35,968 nt of DNA from Bacillota bacterium (lineage in GTDB: Bacteria; Bacillota; UBA4882; UBA8346), in contig JAEYPR010000037.1 in NCBI GenBank assembly GCA_023410535.1, positions 1 through 35,968 on the forward strand, read 5' to 3'. A program made the position numbers and the translations under genes. Positions 24,393 to 33,094 of the stretch are shown in pieces. The notes under the pieces were generated by a model. It was not told where the DNA came from and made no database searches. It worked only from the letters and a program-made list of their open reading frames with translations. Position 1 is the first letter of the stretch. Each line of letters opens with the position of its first letter.

Positions 24393-27300
24393 TTAATATT
24401 TGCCAAAACTAGGGTCATCCCGGAAACCCCGGGGCCGTCCGAGGGCTTCCGGAACTTCCACGGCCCGAATAACCGCTTGCGGGATCGACGGATCGGCGGC
24501 TGATCCTTTTAAACGGAAACGGCCGACCAAACTTCGCAAGACCTCGGCTTGACTGCTCAATTCCTGACTGGAGGCAGCGCTTTCCTCGGCCGTGGCGGTA
24601 GTGGTCTGGGTCACTTGAGAGACTTGAGTGATGCCTTGATTGATCTGCGCGATTCCGGTCGCCTGTTCGTTGGAGGCCACCGCAATCTCACCGATCAGAT
24701 TGGCCGCTTGTTCAATGTCATCGACAATCGTGCTCAGCGCTGAAGCGGTTTCGTTGGCGATCTTGGTACCGTCGCCGACTTTCTTCAAGGAGCTCTCAAT
24801 CAAGTCGGTCGTCTCTTTGGCGGCCTGGGCGCTCCGGGCGGCCAGATTCCGAACTTCCTCCGCAACCACCGCGAAACCTTTGCCGTATTGACCGGCCCGG
24901 GCCGCCTCAATCGCGGCGTTCAGCGCTAAAATATTGGTTTGGAAGGCAATCTCGTCAATTACCTTAATGATCTTGGCGATTCCCGAAGCCGACTGGTCGA
25001 TCTGGGTCATGGCGCCAAGCATCTCTTGCATCTGTTCGTTGCCGAGCAGCGCATTGGTCCGGGTCATCTCCGACAGTTCGTTGGCCTGATTGGCCCGGGT
25101 GGCGTTCTCCCGGGTTTGGGCGGCCACTTCCACCATGGACGCGGTCAGCTCTTCCAAAGTTGCGGCCTGTTCGGTGGCGCCTTGGGAGAGGTTTTGACTG
25201 CCGTCGGAAACTTGGCGGGAGGCGGTTGCCACCTGCTCGGCCGCCTGGTGAATATCGCCCAGTACCTGATTAAAGCTGTCTAACGTGTTATTGAGCGCCG
25301 CTTTGATCCGGGCGTATTGGCCCTGATAGTCTCCGAGCACCGCAATCTCCAGGTTGCCTTGGGCCATCTCTTGCAGGACCGTCGCCGCTTCAGCCAACGG
25401 AGCGTCGATCGCGGCCATCACATTGTTCAAACCGGTGATGATCGCCTGATATTTGCCTTCAAAAAGCCCGGCATCGCCGCGGACGGTCAACTCGCCACAG
25501 GCTGCCGCAGTCGAAAGCCGCTCCGCCTCATTAATCAAATTTTGAATCGCTTCCATCATCCCAATCGAAGCCGGCAATAACCGGTCGTTCTCCGACCATT
25601 TGCCGATGGCTTTGAACTCCTCCAACCGGCTGATATCGCCTTTGGCGATCCGGACGAAGATATCCTGAACGTTCAGTAGCCGGGTCCGGACTAGATTGAT
25701 CTGGTTGGCAAAACGTTTCAGGACGCCCTGATATTCACCGGCCATCTCCAGCGTATAATCGTTATAAGCCAGCCGGCCCAAAACGGCTTCCGCTTCGGTG
25801 ATCGGCGCCACTACCGCGTCCAGCGTGGCGTTGAACCCTTCAACCACCATCCGGTACTCGCCGGCAAAACGGTCGGTCTCGCCCCGGGTATCCAAATCGC
25901 CCTCCACCGCCGCCTGGGAGAGGCGCAACGTTTCTTGGACCAGACCTTGGACATTGCGCATCATCAAGATCAAGGCGGTGGTGATCTGGTCTTCGCTGCA
26001 GCGTTGGCCGGCGGTCTCCAAGGTTTTCAACCCGCTGAAATCCCCGCCGGCGGTCTGGTTAATCACTTGCTGGATATTGAGCAGATTATGCCGCACCGCA
26101 TTAATGGCGGCGGTGATCTCGCCGTAAACGCCGACATACTCGCCAGCAACGCCTTCGGTCAGATTGTTGAGGGCGACCTGTTGCAGGATCCGGTTGCTTT
26201 CGGCCAAAGCGCTCAAACCTTCGATACAGGCGTTGATACTCTCTTTCAAGTCGCCAAAATCCCCTTGATACTCGTCGCGAATCAGTTCGGGGATGTCACC
26301 CCGGCCAATCCGCGCCACGTATTCGGCGGCGACATGCAACGGTTTAACCACCGCATCCAGTGTTGCATTGACCCCTTCGATTAATTCGCGATATTCGCCG
26401 GAGAACTTGCTGCTGTCACTGCGGACGCTCAGTTGACCGGCAGCGGCGGCAGTGGTCAGTTTGCGGGTCTCCTGGGTCAACTCGCCCAAGGTGGCGATGA
26501 CGCCGCTGAGACTTTGGGCCAGAACATCCTGTTCCGACCGGATCTGCACCGCCACACTCAAATTACCGGCGGCAATCTGTTCGGCGGCGATTGCCTGTTC
26601 GCGGCTGGATTCGACCATTTTCAGAAAGGCCGCTTGCAACTGACCGATCTCATCCTTGGTCGGCGTTTCAAATAGGATGTCAAGGTCGCCGCCGGCCAAG
26701 CGGTCGGCCGCGGCCGTCAACTGTTGCATCGGCCGGCGAATGGCCCGGGTCAAGATCATGCCCAACCCAATTGCGGCAAGCATTCCCACCACGACCAGGG
26801 CGATCAGGTTGACGGTCGTAGATTGGGTGGCTTCGGCACTGGCTTTGGAGCGGATCTGGGCTTGAACCGCGTTGTATTGGAAGATATTGGCGACTGTCTG
26901 GGTGACATCCTCCGCCAACGGCCGTAAGGTGCTAAGCATCAGTTCCGTCGCTTCGGTGGTCTTGTTCTGCCGCGAAACCTCCAAAACCGTCACTTCGGCC
27001 TGGCGGTACTTGGTTAGAACCTCTCGCAGCGTCTTCAAGGCGCCCTGTTCAAAATTGGAGACTCGGCTCTTCTCCAGTTCCATCATGGCGCTATCGATGG
27101 TGGCTTCCAAATCGTGAATCTTATACTCATATAGATCTTTCCCCGCGGTGTTCATGATATGGTAAGCGATGTTCACCCGGATCGATTGAAAGGCTACGGC
27201 GATTTTATCGATCGGCCCCAATGGCAACATATTCTCTTTATAGATCGCTTGAGCGTTCCGGTTGACCGTGCCGACATTCCAGATTCCGATGACCCCGATC

Positions 27301-27443
27301 AACCCGGCGAGGCAGGCCACCGTGACAAAACCCAAACGCAATTTCACTCCGATCTTGCGGTTCCCGAACCACCGTTGGAATGGCTTTCCCCATGCCGGCA
27401 ACTGCGGCAGGAACCGTTTTATTCCTCCTAAAACCTTCCGCAT
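24393..27443 (-). CDS. Methyl-accepting chemotaxis protein with long poly-HAMP array
   Basis: This 1016-residue receptor is closely related along its whole length to the 1030-residue one. It has a basic N-terminus, membrane segment 1 near 35-55, a four-helix-bundle sensor to about 205 (including the shared AYHIMNTAGKDLYEYKIHDLEATID segment) and membrane segment 2. About eleven HAMP-like units follow, then the signalling hairpin with DEIAFQTNILALNAAIEAARAG and a short linker ending in FGKY. The tip carries one Ile where the others have Val. The ATG at 27443 has AAGGAGG eight bases upstream. The gene is a single transcription unit: a terminator lies on each side, and a structured leader of about 50 bases (27534-27585) precedes it. 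The two long receptors probably arose by duplication and now differ mainly in sensor residues. Confidence 0.92.
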   Translation of the reverse strand: MRKVLGGIKRFLPQLPAWGKPFQRWFGNRKIGVKLRLGFVTVACLAGLIGVIGIWNVGTVNRNAQAIYKENMLPLGPIDKIAVAFQSIRVNIAYHIMNTAGKDLYEYKIHDLEATIDSAMMELEKSRVSNFEQGALKTLREVLTKYRQAEVTVLEVSRQNKTTEATELMLSTLRPLAEDVTQTVANIFQYNAVQAQIRSKASAEATQSTTVNLIALVVVGMLAAIGLGMILTRAIRRPMQQLTAAADRLAGGDLDILFETPTKDEIGQLQAAFLKMVESSREQAIAAEQIAAGNLSVAVQIRSEQDVLAQSLSGVIATLGELTQETRKLTTAAAAGQLSVRSDSSKFSGEYRELIEGVNATLDAVVKPLHVAAEYVARIGRGDIPELIRDEYQGDFGDLKESINACIEGLSALAESNRILQQVALNNLTEGVAGEYVGVYGEITAAINAVRHNLLNIQQVINQTAGGDFSGLKTLETAGQRCSEDQITTALILMMRNVQGLVQETLRLSQAAVEGDLDTRGETDRFAGEYRMVVEGFNATLDAVVAPITEAEAVLGRLAYNDYTLEMAGEYQGVLKRFANQINLVRTRLLNVQDIFVRIAKGDISRLEEFKAIGKWSENDRLLPASIGMMEAIQNLINEAERLSTAAACGELTVRGDAGLFEGKYQAIITGLNNVMAAIDAPLAEAATVLQEMAQGNLEIAVLGDYQGQYARIKAALNNTLDSFNQVLGDIHQAAEQVATASRQVSDGSQNLSQGATEQAATLEELTASMVEVAAQTRENATRANQANELSEMTRTNALLGNEQMQEMLGAMTQIDQSASGIAKIIKVIDEIAFQTNILALNAAIEAARAGQYGKGFAVVAEEVRNLAARSAQAAKETTDLIESSLKKVGDGTKIANETASALSTIVDDIEQAANLIGEIAVASNEQATGIAQINQGITQVSQVTQTTTATAEESAASSQELSSQAEVLRSLVGRFRLKGSAADPSIPQAVIRAVEVPEALGRPRGFRDDPSFGKY

Positions 27444-27533
27444 TCGTCATTCCTCCTTAAGTCTGACAATCAGGCACATTGTTTCGGTGTCTCTGTTAAC
27501 ACATTGAAAGTTAGATGTTAGTATTTCCTTGCA

Positions 27534-27585
27534 AAAGGCCTAATCGACCCCGATTTCCCCGTCAAATTCGGTTGATTACGCCTTT
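27534..27585 (-). promoter_or_regulatory. Structured leader hairpin before a receptor gene
   Basis: On the minus strand AAAGGC, TAATC and CCGA pair in order with TCGG, GATTA and GCCTTT. Symmetric-looking internal loops separate the stems, and the apical loop has 14 bases including GACGGGGAAA. It starts about 140 bases before the start codon. I do not match it to a known riboswitch. Confidence 0.45.
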
Positions 27586-27685
27586 AACTTACGTCTAAAT
27601 AACAGTAAACTAACATATACTTACTATATTTTCGCGTTTTCTTCCTTTATCCTGAAGTGCTTTATGTCGTCTCGCTGTAAAACTT

Positions 27686-27714
27686 TTGTTACATTTACCA
27701 AAACAATCTGACAA
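27686..27714 (-). promoter_or_regulatory. Candidate promoter of the 1016-residue receptor gene
   Basis: On the minus strand TTGTCA (27709-27714), a 17-base spacer and TAACAA (27686-27691) lie just after the preceding terminator. The match is moderate, and no better candidate lies between the terminator and the gene. Confidence 0.35.
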
Positions 27715-27731
27715 AACCCCCAACAATAAGC

Positions 27732-27765
27732 AAAAGCCCCGGTTTTCCTTAAACCGGGGCTTTTT
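27732..27765 (-). terminator. Intrinsic terminator after the tetR-cheY-receiver operon
   Basis: AAAAGCCCCGGTTT pairs with AAACCGGGGCTTTT across a short loop, giving a stem of about 14 base pairs with T runs on both strands. It lies 15 bases after the receiver gene stop. Confidence 0.9.
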
Positions 27766-27780
27766 ATAACGGACTGCAAT

Positions 27781-28185
27781 TTATGATTGTTCCGGAATCA
27801 ATTCCAATTTAACCAACAAAGCGCGAAATTTAGCCAGATCGATCGGTTTGGCGGCGTAGGCTTCGCAACCGATGGCGAACGCATTTTGAACGTATTGCGA
27901 TTCGGCCAGCGCGGTGGTCATGATCACCTTGGCGCGCTGCTCGGGGCGGATTCCACGGCGGGTCTCGAAGTCCCGCAACGCTTTTAGCACCCTGACCCCG
28001 TCGACTTTGGGCATCATAATATCCAGGCAGATCAGGTCGTAGGGTCTTTCTTCCTTCAACGACAACATTAGCGCGTCCAAGGCTTCCATCCCGTCGACCA
28101 CCAGGTCGCATTGACCATATTCCGACAGAAATTTGGATAAAAACCGCCGGCTGGCCAAGTCATCCTCGGCAACTAAGATTCGCAT
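27781..28185 (-). CDS. Single-domain response regulator
   Basis: The 134-residue product is one receiver domain. The acid pocket is E7-D8-D9, phospho-acceptor D55 lies in DLICLDIMMPK, T90/T91 is the switch residue and K113 lies in AAKPID. Before the switch strand it has an insertion of about ten residues (RDFETRRGIRPEQRAK) that CheY lacks, so it belongs to a group of stand-alone receivers rather than to CheY proper. It carries no output domain and may act as a phosphate sink or bind a target. The ATG has a GGAGGG site six bases upstream; the frame is open farther upstream without a start signal. It is third in the tetR operon, 70 bases after cheY. Confidence 0.9.
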   Translation of the reverse strand: MRILVAEDDLASRRFLSKFLSEYGQCDLVVDGMEALDALMLSLKEERPYDLICLDIMMPKVDGVRVLKALRDFETRRGIRPEQRAKVIMTTALAESQYVQNAFAIGCEAYAAKPIDLAKFRALLVKLELIPEQS

Positions 28186-28255
28186 GGTTTCCCTCCGTTT
28201 CATGGTTGGGCCGGTTGCGGCCGCGCCAAACTTCGTTCCAAGCCGCCGGTTTGGT

Positions 28256-28618
28256 TTATGCCAATACTTGCTGGAGGGTCTTAACGATATGGTCTTCCTG
28301 AAACGGTTTGACAATAAACGACTTCGCGCCGTACATCACCGCTTCGGTAACCATGGTTTTCTGGCCCATGGCGGTGACCATCACCACGACCGCTTTCGGA
28401 TCAATCGCCCGGATCGCTTGCAACGCTTCGATTCCGGTCATCTCCGGCATGGTCACGTCCATGGTGACCACATCGGGGCGAACTTCTTTATATTTTTCAA
28501 CGGCCACTGCGCCGTTTTCGGCCTCGCCCACGACTTCAAAACCGTTATTGGTTAGGATTTTTTTGATTGTTGCCCGCATAAAAGCGGCGTCATCGACCAC
28601 TAACACTTTATTACCCAT
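28256..28618 (-). CDS. cheY: CheY chemotaxis response regulator
   Basis: This 120-residue receiver begins GNKVLVVDDAAFMRATIKKIL, the typical CheY start. The acid pair is D9-D10, phospho-acceptor D54 lies in VVTMDVTMPEMTG, T83 is the switch in VMVTAMGQ and K104 lies in FIVKPF. Phosphorylated by CheA, it would bind the flagellar switch protein FliM (or FliY). A GGAGGAG site precedes the ATG, and the start is eleven bases after the tetR stop, so tetR and cheY are co-transcribed. A second CheY is encoded at 34206-34562. The two are close relatives, so one may act on the motor and the other serve as a phosphate sink. Confidence 0.92.
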   Translation of the reverse strand: MGNKVLVVDDAAFMRATIKKILTNNGFEVVGEAENGAVAVEKYKEVRPDVVTMDVTMPEMTGIEALQAIRAIDPKAVVVMVTAMGQKTMVTEAVMYGAKSFIVKPFQEDHIVKTLQQVLA

Positions 28619-28629
28619 TTTCTCTCCTC

Positions 28630-29220
28630 CTAAGATGTGGGGCTAAACGCTTGCAGAACCATCTCCAGCGTCGCCAGAATCCGTTCCCGTAATGAAAATT
28701 GGTAGCCGCCCATTCGCCATTTCAGACAGATCATTCGAAACGTACCCAACATGATCTCGGTCAAACTTTCGCTATCAACATCCGGCCGGATCATCCCGGC
28801 TGCCTTCGCTTGATCGACCAGGTGCCAAACCAACTGATGGCGTTGGTGAAAGATCGTTTGAACCTTTGTTTTTAACTCCGGGTCAAACTGCAACAGGTCG
28901 TGGTAGAGCAAGACGGCAGTGATTGCCGGATAGTTTTCGTAATACACCGAAAATGAGGTGGTGGCAAAGATTAAAGCTTCCTTGGGTCCGAAGTTTTTCA
29001 GCTGGGCCGATTGCGCAATATCCAAGTCGTATTGAGAATAATGGTCCAGGACCGCCAAGATCAGCTCGTTTTTAGTTTTGAAATGCCGAAACAACGCTCC
29101 TTCGGAAATCTGTTGCCGTTTGGCAATTTCCCGGGTGGACAACCCTTGGAATCCCAGTTCATCAATGACCTCAATCGCTGTCAAAATCAGACTTTCGCGG
29201 CGATGTAATAGTGTTTCCAT
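28630..29220 (-). CDS. TetR/AcrR-family transcriptional regulator
   Basis: The 196-residue product has an N-terminal TetR helix-turn-helix: a helix RRESLILTAIEVIDELG, then LSTREIAKRQQISEGALFRHFKTKNELI, with the canonical GALFRHF recognition helix. The all-helical C-terminal ligand and dimer domain has no recognisable ligand signature. I start at the ATG at 29220, which has GGTGGAG six bases upstream; an in-frame GTG four codons earlier overlaps that site. It heads an operon with cheY and a receiver gene. A near-identical promoter and operator-like site is found before tetR itself and before cheA, so it probably represses both and couples chemotaxis to an unknown small molecule. A TetR protein controlling chemotaxis genes is uncommon. 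Confidence 0.9.
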   Translation of the reverse strand: METLLHRRESLILTAIEVIDELGFQGLSTREIAKRQQISEGALFRHFKTKNELILAVLDHYSQYDLDIAQSAQLKNFGPKEALIFATTSFSVYYENYPAITAVLLYHDLLQFDPELKTKVQTIFHQRHQLVWHLVDQAKAAGMIRPDVDSESLTEIMLGTFRMICLKWRMGGYQFSLRERILATLEMVLQAFSPTS

Positions 29221-29316
29221 CTTAATCTCCACCAGGAAATTACTCGGGCCGATGTCGCTCCACTTAGCCTCTTTTCATAATTCGCTGACGCGAGCGGAAG
29301 CTAGCGTGGACGACTG

Positions 29317-29332
29317 CTTAGTAAACACTCAC
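29317..29332 (-). promoter_or_regulatory. Operator-like site downstream of the tetR promoter
   Basis: On the minus strand this reads GTGAGTGTTTACTAAG, beginning ten bases after the -10 box. It matches the cheA site (24130-24145) at 12 of 16 bases, including GTGAGT and TTACT, and is the likely binding site of the TetR protein itself. Confidence 0.6.
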
Positions 29333-29342
29333 TTGCATATTA

Positions 29343-29371
29343 ATTGTAGAACATTAAAAATTTACTGTCAA
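29343..29371 (-). promoter_or_regulatory. Sigma-A-type promoter of tetR-cheY-receiver
   Basis: On the minus strand a perfect TTGACA (29366-29371), a 17-base spacer and TACAAT (29343-29348) are present, the same elements and spacing as the cheA promoter. The leader to the tetR start is about 115 bases. Confidence 0.8.
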
Positions 29372-29462
29372 TTTAATTTTCCCGGTTTTGACAAAGCATA
29401 ATTGATTTCAGTTTTTTTAACAATTCGCCTTTATTTCCCCATAATTTATACTTTATTCGGGT

Positions 29463-32400
29463 TTAATACTTTCCAAAGTCGGACGGGTTAAACTGGGGCT
29501 GACTCCGCTCTTTGGCTTGGGGGTTCCGTTCCGTTACCGCGGCCGGACCGCCGGGCAACTGCGGCAGCTGGTTCTGATCGCGCAAATGGAAGGTTCCCAC
29601 CATCTCCTGGAGCATCTCAGCCTGTGCGCTCATCTGCTGACTGGAAGCGGCGCTCTCTTCGGCGGTGGCGGTATTGGTCTGAGTGACCTGCGATACCTGC
29701 ATGATCCCCTGATTAATCTGGGCGATGCCGGTCGCCTGCTCATTGGAGGCGATGGCGATCTCATTGACCAACTCGGCGGCTTTGGCGATGTCACTGACAA
29801 TGGTGCTCAGGGCCGTAGCGGTTTGATTCGCGACTTTGGTGCCGTCATCCACTTTTTGAATGGAGCTTTCAATCATCACCGTTGTTTCTTTGGCCGCTTT
29901 GGCGCTACGCGCCGCCAGGTTGCGCACCTCTTCGGCGACGACCGCGAAGCCTTTGCCGTGCTGTCCGGCCCGGGCCGCCTCGACGGCGGCGTTTAAAGCC
30001 AGAATATTAGTTTGGAAGGCAATCTCGTCAATCACCTTGATGATCTTGGCAATCCCGGCCGCCGACTCGTTAATGGCCGCCATCGCCGCCACCATCGCCT
30101 GCATCTGCTCATTGCCCTGCAGCGCGTTGGCTTTGGTCGTATTGGCAAGCTCATTGGCTTGGCCGGCCCGGAGCGCGTTTTGTTTGGTCTGGAAGGCCAC
30201 TTCGGCCATGGAAGCGGTCAACTGCTCCAAGGTACTGGCCTGTTCAGTCGCGCCTTGGGAGAGCGCTTGACTGCCGTCGGAGACTTGGCGCGAACCTAAC
30301 GCGACTTGACGGGCGGCGATGTTGATCTCGCCCAACAGCTGGCTAAAGCTGGCCAAGGTATCATTTAAGGCTTGTTTCATCTGAGCGTATTCGCCCTGAT
30401 ATTCGCCGGCGACCTGCTGCATCAAATTACCTTGGGCCATCGCCTGCAGGACGGTTGAGGTCTCGGCCAGCGGTGCTTCCATCGCGGCCATTACGCCGTT
30501 TAAACCCTCGATGATTTCACGGTATTTTCCTTCGTAACGGCTGAGATCGCCCCGTTCGTCGAGACGGCCTTCGATCGCGGCGCTCGAGAGGCGGTTGGAC
30601 TCATCCACCATATCCTGGAGCGCTTGCATCATGGCGATCATCGCCGGCCGCAGGTGGTCATGTTTAGAGAGACGCGGATTGGCTTTGAACTCCGCCAGTT
30701 TGCCGGTGTCGCCGTGGGAGAGATTGACGAAGGCCTCCTGGACACTGAGCAAGCGCTCCCGGACCAGATTAATCTGGTCGGCGAAACGTTTGAGCATTCC
30801 GTGATAGGTTCCGTCCATCGCCTGGCTGAAATCGTTATAGGCCATCTTGCCCAGCACCACGTTGGCTTCGTTCAACGGGGCCACGACCGCGTCGAGCGTG
30901 GCGTTGAAACCTTCGATCACCCGGCGGTACTCCCCTTCGAACTTCGCGACAGCGCCCCGGGTGTCCAATTGCCCGGAGACCGCCGCTTCGGAGAGTTGCA
31001 GGGTCTCGCCGACCATCGCTTGGATAGTGTTCATCATCCGAATCAACGCCGGGGTGGCTTGATCGTTTTCGCTCCGTTTCCCGGCTGCCCGCAACACTTC
31101 CAGCGATTGCATATCGCCCGCCGCGATCTGGTTGAAGATGGTCTGCATCTGAATCAGTTGTTGCTGAAGGTTTTTAATAGCTTGCGCCATCTCGCCGTAG
31201 ATGCCCGTTCCTTCTTTGGCAAAGACGTCGGTAAAGTCATAACCGGCCAAGGATTGCAGGATCCGGTTGCTCTCGGTCACCGCCTCCAGACCGTCAATAC
31301 AGGCGTTGATGCTCTGTTTCAATTCGTTGAAGTCGCCTTGGTAATCATCGCTGATTCGTTCCGGAATGTCGCCGCGTCCGATCCGCTCCACATATTGGGC
31401 GGCGGTCTGCAGCGGTTTAACCACTATATCCAAGGTTTGATTGACGCCCTGGACAATCTCGGCGTAAACTCCGTTGAAGCGGTCGGCGTCGCCCCGGGCG
31501 CTCAATTGCCCGGCCGCGGCGGCATGGGTCAGATTATTGGTGGTCGCCGCCAACTCGCGCAAGGTCTCCACCATTGTTTGCATGCTTTTGCCTTGCAAAT
31601 CGTGCTCGGATTTGAGCTTGACGTCCACTGTCAGATCGCCGTCGGCGATTCCGTTGGCGAGCTCGGTCTGTTCCCGCATGCTTTGGGCCAAGGTTTGGAA
31701 AGTCGCCCCCAGTTCACCGATTTCATCCTTGGTCCGGATCGCAATCGTTACCGCCGTGTCGCCGACAGCCAATTGCTTGGCCGCCTTGGTCAGTTCCCGG
31801 ATCGGCTTGAGCAAACCCGCCACGAAGAAATAAGCCAAGAGGACAGTCAGGATGAGCGAGATTACCGCCGCGATTAAAAAACCAATGATCAAACCGTTGA
31901 GTTTTTGAGCGAATTCCGCTTCGGGCATGGCGTAACCAAAGGTCCAATGAATCGCCGGAATCGGCGCCATCACCAGATATTTTGAAACATTATCATAGTC
32001 CCGCGCCGCCATAAAAATAGGATGATCCTGATTCAACTGTTCGGCGATGGGTTTAAAGCGGCCCTCCAACACCTCGGCAAATTTTTTAAACCCTTGGTCG
32101 GTGGGTTGAAAATCGGCCAACGGATGGACTAAGTAATTGTTCTCCCGGTCCAGCAAAAAAGCGTAACCGGTCTTCCCCAACTTGGCGTTTTGTACCAAGT
32201 CGGTTAAAAAGTCCACGTAAATATCAACTGCCACCACCCCGATTACCGTTCCGTTTTGGGTGACCGGTTTCGCTACCGAAACCGCCATCTTGCCGGTTAC
32301 GCCATCTTTATACGGCAGGGTGAACGTCAAGGCGTTGTTGCTGAGCGTTTGGAGATACCACGGACGTTGGGTGCAGTTGAAGTCGGCGGGCGGATTCCAA

Positions 32401-32789
32401 CCGCTGCCGTCGATGAACCGCCGGTCGTTGAAGCCGATATAAACGTCGCCAAAAGACGGGTTGCTTTTCATTTTGGTTTTCAACCAGTCCATTAAGTACT
32501 TGTCATCGAATTGACCATCATATTCGAGGTCGGCGGTCATCTCCTCCACCACTTTCCCCTGTTGGCTGAGCCAGCCGTTGATGGTCGCAGCGTATTTGGC
32601 CGCGCCTTCGGTCATTGCTTGTTGCGACTCCGCGGCAATCGTCCGGTAGGAAACCGTATAGTTAATGATTGACGCGATGGTCAGGCACAATAATGAAACC
32701 AGACACACCACCATGATCGCTTTGGTCCTGAAAGACGCCGCTTGCCATTTTTTCCACTGCATTGCTTTTTTCTGCTCCTTTGTCTTCAT
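29463..32789 (-). CDS. Methyl-accepting chemotaxis protein with dCache amino-acid sensor and poly-HAMP array
   Basis: This 1108-residue receptor has membrane segment 1 at about 24-45, a double Cache sensor (about 46-300), membrane segment 2 near 302-328, about ten HAMP-like units, a standard signalling hairpin and an FGKY end. The sensor has R142, W144 and Y145 in QRPWYLQ, Y160 and D162 in LPYKDG, and D189 in VVAVDI. From memory of the amino-acid-binding dCache_1 signature (PctA R126, W128, Y129, D146, D173), these sit at a constant offset of 16. The Tyr at PctA 121 is Phe137 here. It is therefore a likely amino-acid chemoreceptor. The HAMP array resembles that of the two 4HB receptors, so sensors have been exchanged on a common body. 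AGGAG-type signals before the ATG are weak (a GGGGGGATGACTC stretch). Confidence 0.92.
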   Translation of the reverse strand: MKTKEQKKAMQWKKWQAASFRTKAIMVVCLVSLLCLTIASIINYTVSYRTIAAESQQAMTEGAAKYAATINGWLSQQGKVVEEMTADLEYDGQFDDKYLMDWLKTKMKSNPSFGDVYIGFNDRRFIDGSGWNPPADFNCTQRPWYLQTLSNNALTFTLPYKDGVTGKMAVSVAKPVTQNGTVIGVVAVDIYVDFLTDLVQNAKLGKTGYAFLLDRENNYLVHPLADFQPTDQGFKKFAEVLEGRFKPIAEQLNQDHPIFMAARDYDNVSKYLVMAPIPAIHWTFGYAMPEAEFAQKLNGLIIGFLIAAVISLILTVLLAYFFVAGLLKPIRELTKAAKQLAVGDTAVTIAIRTKDEIGELGATFQTLAQSMREQTELANGIADGDLTVDVKLKSEHDLQGKSMQTMVETLRELAATTNNLTHAAAAGQLSARGDADRFNGVYAEIVQGVNQTLDIVVKPLQTAAQYVERIGRGDIPERISDDYQGDFNELKQSINACIDGLEAVTESNRILQSLAGYDFTDVFAKEGTGIYGEMAQAIKNLQQQLIQMQTIFNQIAAGDMQSLEVLRAAGKRSENDQATPALIRMMNTIQAMVGETLQLSEAAVSGQLDTRGAVAKFEGEYRRVIEGFNATLDAVVAPLNEANVVLGKMAYNDFSQAMDGTYHGMLKRFADQINLVRERLLSVQEAFVNLSHGDTGKLAEFKANPRLSKHDHLRPAMIAMMQALQDMVDESNRLSSAAIEGRLDERGDLSRYEGKYREIIEGLNGVMAAMEAPLAETSTVLQAMAQGNLMQQVAGEYQGEYAQMKQALNDTLASFSQLLGEINIAARQVALGSRQVSDGSQALSQGATEQASTLEQLTASMAEVAFQTKQNALRAGQANELANTTKANALQGNEQMQAMVAAMAAINESAAGIAKIIKVIDEIAFQTNILALNAAVEAARAGQHGKGFAVVAEEVRNLAARSAKAAKETTVMIESSIQKVDDGTKVANQTATALSTIVSDIAKAAELVNEIAIASNEQATGIAQINQGIMQVSQVTQTNTATAEESAASSQQMSAQAEMLQEMVGTFHLRDQNQLPQLPGGPAAVTERNPQAKERSQPQFNPSDFGKY

Positions 32790-33094
32790 GAGTCATCCCC
32801 CCAACCGGCCTTCGATCCGGCAATATAAGTTGAATATAAAAAAACATAATCCACCCAACGGCTTTTGGATACAATCAAAGGAAATTGACAGCTTTTTCGG
32901 CAATCTCCTTTTTGGTTGCGTCATCTTGGTAGCGAATCCTGATTGTAGTCAAAGTGAGTTAAGCAATTATGTCGAAAGCACAACTTCATACCAGGGGCGT
33001 CGCCCGATAAATCATTTTACCATCGCCGGTCTCCACCGCTTGACTAAATTTCCTTTAAATTTCCGGCTGACCTCAATCAAACCGGCGTTCCGCT
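32790..33094 (-). other. Intergenic region of 305 bases before the dCache receptor gene
   Basis: I see no gene here. An eight-base inverted repeat (CCGGCTGA and TCAGCCGG, 33063-33102) overlaps the cheD stop, but no T run follows, so it is a poor terminator. A TACAAT occurs near 32943 without a good -35. A 42-codon frame on the minus strand lacks a ribosome binding site. Confidence 0.5.

Noticed and set aside
30624..31877. Open plus-strand frame of 417 codons opposite the dCache receptor gene
   Set aside because: It is antisense to a clearly coding poly-HAMP receptor whose biased codons leave the opposite strand open. Its translation is His/Leu/Gly-rich without any family pattern and it has no ribosome binding site.
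32790..33094. Cyclic-di-GMP riboswitch before the dCache receptor gene
   Set aside because: Fragments such as GACGCAA looked suggestive, but the conserved GEMM core and paired stems are not present in order.
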